From Cephaloticoccus sp. (GTDB taxonomy: Bacteria; Verrucomicrobiota; Verrucomicrobiia; Opitutales; Opitutaceae), in assembly GCA_030833445.1 (NCBI GenBank), contig JAURHD010000004.1:62001-126000 (forward strand): a stretch of DNA of 64,000 bases. The letters are read 5' to 3'. The notes beneath the pieces were generated by a model. It was not told where the DNA came from. It made no database searches and saw only the letters and a program-made list of their open reading frames with translations. Positions 1 through 9,035 of this stretch are shown piece by piece. Position numbers and translations under genes: made by a program. Position 1 is the stretch's first letter, and every line of letters starts with the position of its first letter.

Positions 1-1807
1 CATCGGAATCGAGCTGTTTGCGGCCCTTCGCCATCGTCTCTTCGTCAACCTTCACACCGGCAATCGCCAGCGCGGCCTCGGTGCGCGCGTCACCCGCGCC
101 GCCGTTGCCCACGATCACGGCGACGATTTTGCCGTCGCGATCGATCACAAATTGTGAAGGGATGCCGCGCACGCCGTAGAGCTTGGACGAGGCACGGTCG
201 GCGAAGGTCGCGGAGCCGCGTTCGTTCGGATCGAAAGCCCAGACTATATCGGGATACTTCGGCTGGTTCTTCGGAATCCATGCCTTGAACTTCGCAATGG
301 TGTCGCTCGTGCCCGAGGCCAGCACCACGACATCCTGATCTGCGTATTTCTTCGAAATCTCCTGCGTGTGCGGAAACGAAGCGATGCACGGACCGCACCA
401 CGTCGCCCAGAAGTCGAGGATCACTATCTTGCCCTTGAAGTCGGCGAGCTTCAGCTCGCGGCCCGTCACGTCGTTCATCACAAAGTCCGGCGCCATTTCA
501 CCGGCAGTGAGGGTTTCGCGCGGTTCGCCAGCAGAGGGGTCTTTGGGCGCGGGCTTGATCATGGCCGCGGCTTTCGCCCCGCGGGACGCCATCACCTGCT
601 GCACGACATTTTTAACCGCCTCTAGGTGTTCCTCAGTCGGCTTCACCTTTGCAGCGATGATACCCATGAGGGCGATCGCCTCGGCGCGCGCGCCGAAGCC
701 AATCGTGCCGGTGATCATCTTGCCGTCGGCGTCCGCGACAAATGACGCCGGGAACATGCCGATACCGAAATGCGTGTTGGCGACGCCTTCACCCCAAGCC
801 TTGCCGGCAGGATCCCATGCCACGGTGAAACCAGGCGACGGGTTCGCCGCGACCCATCTGTCGAAATCCGCGCGCTCGGTCGCGGCAAAGATTACCAGCG
901 TCTGCAGGCCTTGGTCCTTGTATATCGAGGCCACATTGCCCACCCAAGCCTGCGGGCCATTGCCTGTGGCGAAATGAACGAAAGTCGGCTTCCCCACGAA
1001 CGGTGCAAACGTGACGGGCTGTCCGTCAATGCCGGTCAGGGTGAAGTCGGGCACGGCCGCGCGGCGGGCGACGCTGCCAAATTTTTCCGGCGGGAAAGCG
1101 TCGCTTGGTGCGCCACCGCTCATCGCCATCATGCCGGCCGCCGGACGCAGCGCCGCGGTCTTGCCCATCGCCGGGATGGACTTGGGCGCGTTAGGATCCT
1201 TCTTTGGCTCCGGCGGAATCGAGGCGAGATCAACCTTCACTCCGATGCGGGCCAAGGCGTATTCGAGGCGGTAGTCTTCACCCGGTCCGCCACCGGTGAC
1301 GATCTCGGCCACTTTGCCGTCACGATCGATGACGAACATCGTCGGGAAACCCGTGACCGTGTAACCGGTATTGAAGACTGATTCCTTCCAGCCTTCGCGA
1401 CCGGCAGGATCGAAGGCCATCGTGAATGCATATTTCGAGGCATTGCGCTTGATCCAGCCGTCATAGGCTTGGCGCGTGTCTGAGGCAGTGATGCCGAGCA
1501 GCACCACGTCCTGATCACGGTATTTTCTAAAAATCCGATCGTTGTTCGGCATCGCCGCCTGACAGGGACCGCACCATGTCGCGGAAACATCCACGATCAC
1601 GACCTTGCCTCTAAAATCGGATAGCTTGATCGACTCGCCCTGCGGACCGACCACACTGAACTCGGGTGCGATATCGCCGGATTTAAGCCGGGTGCCGGCG
1701 GCAGCGGACGGCGCGTCCACAGAGGTCGGTTGGGCCTGGCCCAAATCAACCGACAACAGGGCGACGGCAAGCCCGGCAATAAACCGGAAAGCATGGGGTA
1801 TGTTCAT
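1..1807 (-). CDS. Triple thioredoxin-domain TlpA/redoxin-family exported protein (3' end beyond window)
   Basis: The frame starts at ATG 1807 and stays open to the left edge, giving at least 602 residues. Residues 1-22 form a signal peptide, so the protein should be periplasmic or envelope-facing. Three redoxin domains follow. Domain 1 has TWCGPC (W at 1576-1574). The middle domain, around 1000-880, has GNGPQA where CxxC is expected, so it lacks redox cysteines. Domain 3 has FWATWCGPC (F at 412). The TlpA/ResA family reduces or isomerises thiols outside the cytoplasm. The third domain closely resembles the C-terminal domain of the protein at 9036-10262 (shared CGPCIAS, KYPDI, LYGV.GIP, QFVIDR), so the two are paralogues. 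It is divergent from cysteine synthase and DsbD. No clear Shine-Dalgarno precedes the start. The fold call is firm; the substrate is unknown. Confidence 0.85.
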   Translation of the reverse strand, partial: MNIPHAFRFIAGLAVALLSVDLGQAQPTSVDAPSAAAGTRLKSGDIAPEFSVVGPQGESIKLSDFRGKVVIVDVSATWCGPCQAAMPNNDRIFRKYRDQDVVLLGITASDTRQAYDGWIKRNASKYAFTMAFDPAGREGWKESVFNTGYTVTGFPTMFVIDRDGKVAEIVTGGGPGEDYRLEYALARIGVKVDLASIPPEPKKDPNAPKSIPAMGKTAALRPAAGMMAMSGGAPSDAFPPEKFGSVARRAAVPDFTLTGIDGQPVTFAPFVGKPTFVHFATGNGPQAWVGNVASIYKDQGLQTLVIFAATERADFDRWVAANPSPGFTVAWDPAGKAWGEGVANTHFGIGMFPASFVADADGKMITGTIGFGARAEAIALMGIIAAKVKPTEEHLEAVKNVVQQVMASRGAKAAAMIKPAPKDPSAGEPRETLTAGEMAPDFVMNDVTGRELKLADFKGKIVILDFWATWCGPCIASFPHTQEISKKYADQDVVVLASGTSDTIAKFKAWIPKNQPKYPDIVWAFDPNERGSATFADRASSKLYGVRGIPSQFVIDRDGKIVAVIVGNGGAGDARTEAALAIAGVKVDEETMAKGRKQLDSD

Positions 1808-1991
1808 AAAAGTAGTTTTACTGAGCAATGAGTTCGGTCCGTGTGTCTCGCAAGGTAACACGCGGTTCCTCTCCATTCATAGGACAACGGTAACAAACCT
1901 AACCACACGTTCGCCGGCGGCCAATCTTTCCGCTGATTTTGCTCCTTTCGGACTATGGCTTACCGCCTCGCGGACCGCTAGAGTCCTCCCC

Positions 1992-2975
1992 ATGCAAACC
2001 CTGTCCCGTCCTGTTGCCAATTCCATCGGTCCGCGCCGCCAGTCCCGGCCGGCGATGCCGCCCATGCTCCGGCTCATCGGGCGAACGCCACTCGTGCCGC
2101 TGTATTTCCGGCCAGAAAACCTCACGGTTCACGTCAAGGTCGAGTTCACCAACCCCAGCGGCTCTATTAAGGACCGGCTCGCGCTCCATTTACTGACCAA
2201 CGCCCGACAAAAAGGCCTGTTGCGACCCGATTCCGTCATCCTCGAGTGCAGCAGCGGCAACACCGGCATCTCGCTCGCCATGGTCGGCGCCGCGCTGGGC
2301 CACCGCGTCAAAATCCTCATGTCCGACACCGCCAGTGTCGAACGCCGCCACCTCATCACCCACTTCGGGGCTGAACTGCACCTGTTCAAAACCACCCGCG
2401 GCTACGTCACCGGGATCGAACTCGCCGAAAAAATGGCCGCCGAGGATCCGCGCTTCTTCCTCACACGGCAGTTTGCCAATCCCCTCAATGCCCAAGATCA
2501 CGAGTTGCACACCGGGCGAGAGATCCTTGCGCAAACCCGCGGCCGAGTGGATGCATTTGTCAGCGGCTACGGCACAGGCGGCACGCTCCAAGGCGTCTCG
2601 CTGGCCCTGCGTGCTGCCAACCCCGATGTGCAGATCGTCGCCATGGAACCAGCCGAAGCCGCAATGCTTTCGGGTGAAGCGCCTTGCTGCCACAGCATTG
2701 AGGGCGTGGCCGGCGGCTTTGTGCCGCCACTGCTGGACGGGGTGAAGATCGACGCCCACGAACCGATCCGCAGCGCGGATGCCATCGCCATGGCCTGGCG
2801 TTTGGCGCGTGAATTCGGCCTTTGCGTCGGCCCATCGTCCGGAGCCAATGTGATGGCGGCGCTCCGCACCGCCGCCCGGCTTCCTCGCGGCGCCAAAGTC
2901 GTCACCATCCTCTGCGACCGAGCTGACCGTTATTATTCCACCCGGCTCTTCAGTCAGGCTAGCCCCAGCGTTTGA
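1992..2975 (+). CDS. Cysteine synthase family PLP enzyme (CysK/CysM-like)
   Basis: This 327-residue beta-family PLP enzyme would make cysteine from an activated serine (O-acetylserine or O-phosphoserine) and sulfide in the cytoplasm. The PLP lysine is K60 in NPSGSIKDR. The substrate loop SSGNTG is at 87-92; most relatives have TSGNTG. The phosphate-binding GTGGT is at 194-198. Length fits the family (300-330 residues). The frame is open well upstream, but ATG 1992 gives the normal family N-terminus (a short lead before LIGRTPLVPL), so I chose it. The gene ends 47 bp before dsbD on the same strand and is divergent from the triple-thioredoxin gene, which suggests a shared thiol or sulfur role. 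Sequence alone does not separate CysK from CysM or a phosphoserine sulfhydrylase. Confidence 0.85.
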   Translation: MQTLSRPVANSIGPRRQSRPAMPPMLRLIGRTPLVPLYFRPENLTVHVKVEFTNPSGSIKDRLALHLLTNARQKGLLRPDSVILECSSGNTGISLAMVGAALGHRVKILMSDTASVERRHLITHFGAELHLFKTTRGYVTGIELAEKMAAEDPRFFLTRQFANPLNAQDHELHTGREILAQTRGRVDAFVSGYGTGGTLQGVSLALRAANPDVQIVAMEPAEAAMLSGEAPCCHSIEGVAGGFVPPLLDGVKIDAHEPIRSADAIAMAWRLAREFGLCVGPSSGANVMAALRTAARLPRGAKVVTILCDRADRYYSTRLFSQASPSV

Positions 2976-3022
2976 AAGTAGCGCCAACCCGTGGCATCTC
3001 TAATTCCATCTCTCACCACCTG

Positions 3023-5134
3023 ATGAAATCGTTTCGTTTTCTCGCCCTGCTGCTGACCTTGGTCACCGCCAACGCCGCCTCGCTTTCTGCGCAAGTGAAA
3101 GCCTCATTGGTTGCCGCCGACCAGTCTATCCAAGCCGGCAAACCATTCACCGTCGCCCTCCGACTCCAGCACGATCCGCACTGGCACACCTATTGGATCA
3201 ACCCCGGCACTGGGCTCGCGACCGAAATCGCCTGGACCCTGCCGGAAGGATTCAAGGCCGGTGACATCCAATGGCCAGTGCCCAAGGTCCTACGCGACCC
3301 CACCGGCACCGTCATCGGCAACGGTTACGAGAACGACCTACTGCTGCCGGTCACCATCACGCCGCCCGACGATCTCAAGTCCGGCACTGTCTTCACGCTC
3401 AAAGCCCGGGCCGACTGGCTCATGTGCGAGGACGTCTGCATCCCCGGCGGCGAGGAATTGGAGCTGACCCTGCCCGTTTATGCGGAAGAACCCGCCGTCA
3501 ACGGCGAGCTGGGACAACGGATCAACGCCGTCGTCGCCGAACTGCCGGACATGCCCGATGAGTGGACCGCCACGGCCAGCCGTGCGGACAAAACCATCAC
3601 GCTCTACGTGCAACCGCATCAAATTGATCATACCCCGGGCAACCTGCACTTTTTCGCGGATGACGATCTGGTCGGCTACGATTTGCCGCAAACCGTCACC
3701 GCCAACGCCGACGACAGCTTCACCCTCACGTTGCAGGTCTCAGCCTACGGTCCGGAGGACGCCACGCGCTTGGTCGGCTTGCTGAAGTCCGACAACGGAT
3801 GGATGCCCGATGGCTCGCTGCCCGCGCTGCGCATTGATGTGCCGTTCACCGCTCCAACTGAGGTTGCGGCTGCCGGCACGACCACCACGGACGCAGCGCC
3901 GCCGGCCACGCTCGGATTGGGCACGCTGGCGCTCGCGTTGCTCGGCGGACTCATCCTTAACCTCATGCCCTGCGTCTTCCCGGTGCTCGGCATCAAGATT
4001 CTCGGCTTCGTCAACCAAAGCGGCAGCGACAAGCGCAAGATCGTGCTGCACGGCGTCATGTTTACGCTTGGCGTGCTGGTTTCGTTCTGGGCCTTGGCCG
4101 GCGTGCTGCTCGCCTTGCGGGCCGGCGGCGCCCAGCTCGGCTGGGGCTTCCAATTGCAATCGCCCGGCTTTGTCTTCGGCATGGCGGTCTTTTTCCTGAT
4201 CTTCGGCCTCAATCTGAGCGGCCTGTTTGAAGTCGGCCTCTCCGCCACTGGAGCCGGCGCCACGTTGCAAACGCGTGACGGCTACACCGGTTCGTTTTTT
4301 ACCGGCCTGTTGGCGACCCTCGTCGCCACGCCGTGCAGCGCGCCGTTCCTCGCCACCGCGCTGCCCGCCGCGCTCGCCCTGCCCACTGCCTCGGCGTTGG
4401 TCGTGTTCACCTTCATCGCGCTGGGCCTCTCCGCCCCGTATCTGCTGCTCTCCCTTTTCCCGCAGGCGATCAAAGTCCTGCCGCGACCAGGCGCGTGGAT
4501 GGAAACCTTCAAGCAGTTTATGGCGTTTCCGCTCTACGCAACGACAGGCTGGCTGCTTTGGGTGCTCGCTGCACAGACCGCCGGTCAGGAAACCGCCCTG
4601 CGCAACATCCTCTTCGGTCTCGTGCTCGTAGCCATGGCCGCGTGGATCTACGGTCGCATGGGCCAGGCCCACGGCAAACCCGGCAAGCAGCGCGCCGGCG
4701 TGCTGCTTGCGTTGATCCTCGCGGCCGGCGGCACGTGGTTCGGCTGGCCGAAATCGGCCGAGGCCGCCCAAGCCGCGGCGGCGGCCAGCAACGCAGTAGT
4801 CTGGGAGAAATGGAGCCCCGAGGCCGTGGCCAAGGCGCAGGCCGAGGGTCGCACGATCTATGTCGATTTCACCGCGCGCTGGTGCTTCACCTGCCAGACG
4901 AACAAGGCCGCCGTCTTTGCTTCCGACGAAGTGCTCAACGAATTCGCCGAGCGGAACATTCTCGCCCTCAAGGCCGACTGGACCAGCAAGGATCCGCAGA
5001 TCACCGCCGAGCTCGCCAAGTGGAACCGCAGCGCCGTGCCATTCAACCTGCTCTATCGCGCGGGGGAACCCACACCGATAATTCTGCCAGAAATCCTCAC
5101 CCCCGGCATCGTCCTCGACGCGCTGCGGCAGTAA
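3023..5134 (+). CDS. dsbD: Thiol:disulfide interchange protein DsbD/ScsB family
   Basis: This 703-residue protein carries electrons from cytoplasmic thioredoxin across the inner membrane to periplasmic thiol proteins. A signal peptide (about 1-22) is followed by the N-terminal periplasmic domain, with cysteines C135 and C139 in CEDVCIPGG. The polytopic membrane core begins near residue 298. Its paired cysteines are C317 (LMPCVFP) and C438 (TPCSAPF). The C-terminal thioredoxin domain has RWCFTC (C621, C624). All six expected cysteines are present. ATG 3023 is preferred over an upstream in-frame start because it opens directly on MKSFRFLALL, a normal signal sequence. It lies just downstream of cysteine synthase and would supply reductant to the exported thioredoxin proteins encoded nearby. 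Confidence 0.92.
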   Translation: MKSFRFLALLLTLVTANAASLSAQVKASLVAADQSIQAGKPFTVALRLQHDPHWHTYWINPGTGLATEIAWTLPEGFKAGDIQWPVPKVLRDPTGTVIGNGYENDLLLPVTITPPDDLKSGTVFTLKARADWLMCEDVCIPGGEELELTLPVYAEEPAVNGELGQRINAVVAELPDMPDEWTATASRADKTITLYVQPHQIDHTPGNLHFFADDDLVGYDLPQTVTANADDSFTLTLQVSAYGPEDATRLVGLLKSDNGWMPDGSLPALRIDVPFTAPTEVAAAGTTTTDAAPPATLGLGTLALALLGGLILNLMPCVFPVLGIKILGFVNQSGSDKRKIVLHGVMFTLGVLVSFWALAGVLLALRAGGAQLGWGFQLQSPGFVFGMAVFFLIFGLNLSGLFEVGLSATGAGATLQTRDGYTGSFFTGLLATLVATPCSAPFLATALPAALALPTASALVVFTFIALGLSAPYLLLSLFPQAIKVLPRPGAWMETFKQFMAFPLYATTGWLLWVLAAQTAGQETALRNILFGLVLVAMAAWIYGRMGQAHGKPGKQRAGVLLALILAAGGTWFGWPKSAEAAQAAAAASNAVVWEKWSPEAVAKAQAEGRTIYVDFTARWCFTCQTNKAAVFASDEVLNEFAERNILALKADWTSKDPQITAELAKWNRSAVPFNLLYRAGEPTPIILPEILTPGIVLDALRQ

Positions 5135-5163
5135 ATGGATATCAATTGATTCAATCTGACCTC

Positions 5164-5237
5164 ACGCAAAGGCGCGGAGACGCAGAGTTCACTTCGCATG
5201 CCGGAAAATGGAATCCGGCCCTGCGTCTCTGCGTGAG
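5164..5237. repeat. Nested inverted repeat of the GGAGACGCAGAG intergenic family
   Basis: The left arm (5164-5187, ending GGAGACGCAGAG) is repeated inverted at 5221-5237 (CTGCGTCTCTGCGTGAG). The loop holds a second hairpin, GCCGGA/TCCGGC. The core resembles repeats at 24460-24484 and 33611-33675. It lies between the convergent dsbD and M16 genes. Confidence 0.6.
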
Positions 5238-5244
5238 ATAAATC

Positions 5245-5264
5245 ACCGTCCCTTGAAGGACGGT
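5245..5264. terminator. Possible bidirectional terminator hairpin
   Basis: A perfect 7-bp stem, ACCGTCC/GGACGGT with a 6-nt loop, abuts the stop codon of the minus-strand M16 gene and lies downstream of dsbD. The T-tracts on both sides are weak, so terminator function is only suggested. Confidence 0.35.
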
Positions 5265-8063
5265 TTACTTCGCCTTCGGCACAATCGTCACGGTCGAAAC
5301 GCGATCAGCGCCGAGGAATGCCTTCGCCAGAGCGGTAAGCTCATCCGCGGTCACGGATTCGAGATCAGGAATCCGCGAGCGCGCCCAGTTGAGCACCTCC
5401 GGTTTTTCCTGCGCCCGGGCCAGCACCGAACCGCCCCAATAGCCGTTGGTTCGCAGAGATTCGCGGGCGGAGGTCAGCATCGGCTCGCGGGCCCGGTTGA
5501 GTTCGTCCACCGATACACCGTTCTTCGCGAGGTCGTCGCCGATCTCGACCATCACGGCCAGGATCTTCTCCGCGTCTTCCGGACTGACGATGCATCTGGC
5601 CTGCAAGTAGCCGTAATCGGGGAAGGTATCGCTCGCAAAACTGCCCGCACCGGGGCTGTAGCTACCCGCGATCTCTTCGCGGATTTTCACGCGCAAGCGG
5701 TCGGACAGCACACGGCCGAGCAGACTCAGGCGGCGGTTGGTCTGGATGTCCATTCCGTCCGTCGTCGGCCAATAGGCAATCACGTTGCCCTTAGGAATTT
5801 CCGAAACAAATTCGTAGTGCCGCACAAACGGCTCGTCCGGAAAGCTGACCTGTTTCAAATCGGCCAGATCCTTGCGCTCCGCGCGCGGCGGCAAAGCGCC
5901 AATCGTGGCGGCCGCCGCCTTGATCGCGGCCTCGATGTCGAGATCGCCGACCAAGGAGACTTCAAGAGCTCCGTGAGCAAGCTCAGGCGCCAGCCAGGCC
6001 TCCACTTCGTCCAGCGTGCGCTCCAGCATCACTTCTTTTGCCGGCATGCCAAAGCGTTCGTCACCGTTGGCGAGCAATGGCGCCACTTCGCGGGCCATCG
6101 CGCCGTTGGAAGTGAACTCGAAGCCGAGATACATCTGTTCGATGCCCTTGCGCGCCTGACGCAGCGCTTCCGGCCGCCAGCCGGCGTCGGTGAGCTGCGC
6201 CACGATCAATTCCAATTGCAGCGGCAAATCCTCGGGCGTGGTGCCGCCATTGAACACAAACGCATCGGTATCCATACCGAAGCCCGAGGCCACGTTGCGT
6301 CCGGCCAGCACGCGGCGCAATTCGTCGGCACTGTGTTTGCCCAACCCGCCCGCATAAAACGTGCCCGAGGCGAGCCAGCCGAGGCCGGCCTTGCCCTTCG
6401 GTTGCGTGATGCTGCCGGAGCCCACGCGCACTCCCGTGCTAATGCGTCCGGCTTCGAAATCGGTGCGCTTCAAATTGAGTTTCACGCCGTTGGCGAACGT
6501 CACGAGCTCCACATCGAGATCCTCGACATGCTCGCGCTTGATCACCTTGCCGGGTTCACCCGCGGCAGCGTAACCCCACTCGGCTTCGGCCGGGGTCAAC
6601 AGGGCGTGCACCGCCACCGTGGCGCTCGTGTGGTAAACCGTTTCAATCGCGGCCGCGGCCTCGCCCGGCATCTCGACATTGCCCGTCACCATGACGAAAC
6701 GCCCCGGCGCGTCGAAGGCGGCGCGGAGCGCTGAGAGACATTCTTCCGGCGTAATCTTTTCCAAGGCTGGCACCAGCAGATCGCGATCCGCCTCCGGATG
6801 GGTGAACGCTTCCTGCCGCACAATGCTGTTCGCAATCTGGTTGGCCAGGCCGCCGGAGCGGCGCGTCGAGGCGCGTTTCACAGCTTGCTCCAAGCCGTTG
6901 GTGTAGCCCGCGACTACTTCGCGCAGCTCGGCCTCATGAAACCCGTGCTCCAAGGCCCGGCGTAATTCCTGTTCGCCCACCGCCAGCGCCGCGGCCCACT
7001 GGTCGGCCGTGCAAGTTACCGTGACCTCCGTCTGACGGTAGAGCCGGTATTGGTCGTAGACCGCCGCGTAAGCCTGCGTGAACGGCGCGCCTTCCTTTTT
7101 CGCCAACTCGCTGAAACGGCGGTTCAAAATTTCCAGGGCCAGCGAACGCGGCAGCGATTCGATGCGCTTGGCCGCGCTGTCAGGCTCATTTGGCGCCGGC
7201 GTAATTTGCGTAATGCTGACCATCGTCATCGGTGCTTCCGGCTCGGCATGGAACCACGTCCGCAGACCCTCGAATTCCGGCAGCGTGCCCAGATCGGGAT
7301 CGGCCGGCACCTCGGCGCGCGGCTGCAGGCCGGAGAATTGTTTACGAATCAATTCCTCGACCCGATCCGTCTCGAAATCGCCCACTGCGATGACCACGAT
7401 GTTGTCCGGACGATACCACTCGTTCCAAAACTCGACGAAGCGCTCGCGCGGCGCGTCCCTGATCACTTCTTCAAGGCCGATCGGCAGGCGATGCGGCAGC
7501 AGCGTGTCGCCCAGCATGAACTCGAGCCGGGCCACCAAGGTGCGGAAACCCACGTTGTCGCGCGCTCGCTTCTCATTAAGGATAATGCCGCGTTCGCGGT
7601 CGATCTCTTCGGACAACAGCAGGAGGCCGCCGGCATAGTCGCCGAGCACCTGCAACCCCTCGGCCAGCGTTTCCTCGTCCGTCTTCGGCAACTCGATCAT
7701 GTATTGTGTGCGCTCGAAGCTGGTGAACGCGTTCGTGTCACCGCCGAAGCTCATGCCCATGCGTTGAAAAAATTCGATCAAGGTGCCCGGCGCGTAGTGT
7801 TCGCTGCCGTTGAAGGCCATGTGTTCGAGAAAGTGCGCCACGCCGCGTTGATCCTCGCGCTCCTGAAACGAGCCCGCCTGCACCAGGAGCCGCAGCGATG
7901 CCCGTTCCTGCGGTTCACTGTTCGGATAGATCACGTAGCGGACGCCGTTGTCCAGCTGCCCGAATCGAGCAGCGGGATCGACGGTCGATCCACTGCCCGC
8001 CTGCGCGGGCAACACGGTCACCGCGCCCAATAACAAAACGCCCCAGAATTTTCGCAGGTTCAT
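5265..8063 (-). CDS. M16 family zinc peptidase (PqqL/insulinase-like), exported
   Basis: The protein has 932 residues, about the length of E. coli PqqL, with two M16 halves. A signal peptide covers residues 1-22. The inverted zinc motif HFLEH (H77, E80, H81) is intact in the N-terminal half; the distal glutamate is expected in the helix reading ERGIILNEKRARD. The C-terminal half is the non-catalytic partner typical of this family. M16 enzymes degrade peptides inside a closed chamber formed by the two halves. The neighbour dsbD is convergent, so this looks like a single-gene unit. The substrate is unknown. Confidence 0.9.
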   Translation of the reverse strand: MNLRKFWGVLLLGAVTVLPAQAGSGSTVDPAARFGQLDNGVRYVIYPNSEPQERASLRLLVQAGSFQEREDQRGVAHFLEHMAFNGSEHYAPGTLIEFFQRMGMSFGGDTNAFTSFERTQYMIELPKTDEETLAEGLQVLGDYAGGLLLLSEEIDRERGIILNEKRARDNVGFRTLVARLEFMLGDTLLPHRLPIGLEEVIRDAPRERFVEFWNEWYRPDNIVVIAVGDFETDRVEELIRKQFSGLQPRAEVPADPDLGTLPEFEGLRTWFHAEPEAPMTMVSITQITPAPNEPDSAAKRIESLPRSLALEILNRRFSELAKKEGAPFTQAYAAVYDQYRLYRQTEVTVTCTADQWAAALAVGEQELRRALEHGFHEAELREVVAGYTNGLEQAVKRASTRRSGGLANQIANSIVRQEAFTHPEADRDLLVPALEKITPEECLSALRAAFDAPGRFVMVTGNVEMPGEAAAAIETVYHTSATVAVHALLTPAEAEWGYAAAGEPGKVIKREHVEDLDVELVTFANGVKLNLKRTDFEAGRISTGVRVGSGSITQPKGKAGLGWLASGTFYAGGLGKHSADELRRVLAGRNVASGFGMDTDAFVFNGGTTPEDLPLQLELIVAQLTDAGWRPEALRQARKGIEQMYLGFEFTSNGAMAREVAPLLANGDERFGMPAKEVMLERTLDEVEAWLAPELAHGALEVSLVGDLDIEAAIKAAAATIGALPPRAERKDLADLKQVSFPDEPFVRHYEFVSEIPKGNVIAYWPTTDGMDIQTNRRLSLLGRVLSDRLRVKIREEIAGSYSPGAGSFASDTFPDYGYLQARCIVSPEDAEKILAVMVEIGDDLAKNGVSVDELNRAREPMLTSARESLRTNGYWGGSVLARAQEKPEVLNWARSRIPDLESVTADELTALAKAFLGADRVSTVTIVPKAK

Positions 8064-8148
8064 AGGGCATCATACTGCCTCATGACTCCGACCGGCGCAA
8101 TCACCACCGGTTAATCCATGCGGCCTAAACCGCGCCTGGACAGCCCGC

Positions 8149-8337
8149 TCAGCGGACCAATTCCACGCCACCCGGCACGGCGCGCAGCTTGCGCAGACGG
8201 GCGCGTTCGTGACCGGGCCGGTTCGGCGAGTGGATCAGCAGCAACCGCCGGTCATCGAGGGCACGGAAAGTCATGACGTAACTGCTGTCGGGCAGGGCGA
8301 ACGGCTCGGGCGATTGCATCCACGGCCCCAGAATGCC
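8149..8337 (-). pseudogene. C-terminal remnant of a family 43-like glycoside hydrolase
   Basis: Reading the minus strand to the TGA at 8149-8151 gives about 60 residues with GPW, QSPEPF, FRALDDRRLLL, IHSPN and a final VPGGVELVR. This order (GPW..., the F.D.R/LHSPN strand, then a closing strand) is what I know from the end of GH43 beta-propeller enzymes. There is no start codon or catalytic region. The homology stops near 8337, close to an IS3 relic that begins about 8378. I read it as a gene truncated when the neighbouring DNA arrived. The GH43 assignment is from memory of the family pattern only. Confidence 0.5.
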
Positions 8338-8377
8338 ATCTCAGGCCCTCGGGCCACCCCGATGTAAAATCCACCAC

Positions 8378-8645
8378 GGCCGGGGACAATATCCGTATGT
8401 TGCGGACGACGGTTGGCAGCCAGAGCAGCGTTGAGCTCTGTAAGAGACGAACATATCGGAACAGACGTTCAACTGCTGGGAGCGGCGGTTCGGCATGATT
8501 GAGGTCAACAAGGCGAAGCGCTCAACGTGCTAGACTGCAGGAATACTGAGCTGAAAAGGATGCTCGCAGACTCGTTCCAGACGAACCGCGTGCAGCGGTT
8601 CGTGAACAATAATTATGAGCCCGGGGACACAAGGAGCAGATGGTG
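8378..8645 (+). mobile_element. IS3-family orfA relic, copy 1
   Basis: The stretch aligns with 15365-15640, for example ACAATATCCGTA, TCGGC.TGATTGAG, CGAAGCGCT, AACCGCGTG and AATTATGAG in the same order. One frame reads NTELKRMLADSFQTNRV, which matches the leucine-zipper end of IS3-type OrfA (EN.ELK.M.AD...KN.V). Stops and frameshifts interrupt it; no orfB or terminal repeats are visible. It lies between the truncated glycosidase and the LuxR-type gene. Confidence 0.6.
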
Positions 8646-8682
8646 CAAAACCTGTATTCCACGCAGAGAACGGGCGATCTTA

Positions 8683-8970
8683 TCAGCGCAGAATGGCGAT
8701 CAAGCGGCCCCGGGTGGGCACCCCAAGCTTGGTCAAGATGGACGACACCTGGCTCTTTACCGTGAACTTTGACTTGCCTAGCAGACGGGCGATTTCGGCA
8801 TTACTCAACCCTTGCGCCAGTTGCAGCGCAACCGCCTGCTCCGCAGGCGAAAGCTTTTCCAACAGGGGTGCATTGATCGCCGCTGAGGCAGAGAAATCCC
8901 GCCAACTCATGGTCGGGGCTAACGTCGCTGGAGCCGCAACGGATTTTGATTTAGAACCAAACGACAACAT
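8683..8970 (-). CDS. Small LuxR-type HTH protein
   Basis: The start at 8970 (MLSFGSKSKS) gives 95 residues; an in-frame ATG at 9027 would add 19. The C-terminal 55 residues form a GerE/LuxR helix-turn-helix: LSPAEQAVALQLAQGLSN, EIARLLGKSKFTVKSQVSSI, LTKLGVPTRG. No receiver or autoinducer domain is present, only a short polar N-terminus. It should bind DNA. It ends close to the IS3 relic and begins 65 bp downstream of the stop of the thioredoxin gene on the same strand, so it could be the last gene of the sigma/FecR/TonB locus. Its target is unknown. Confidence 0.7.
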   Translation of the reverse strand: MLSFGSKSKSVAAPATLAPTMSWRDFSASAAINAPLLEKLSPAEQAVALQLAQGLSNAEIARLLGKSKFTVKSQVSSILTKLGVPTRGRLIAILR

Positions 8971-9035
8971 GGAGATGCCTTTGACCGGGCCGGCTGTATG
9001 AAAAGACCGCCCCGGTCCACACAACATAAATGCTA

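Noticed and set aside
5208-6734. Long open frame (508 codons) on the strand opposite the M16 protease
   Set aside because: It is the complement of a conserved protease with a clear HFLEH motif; its product is Arg/His-rich and matches no family, as expected for a GC-rich shadow.
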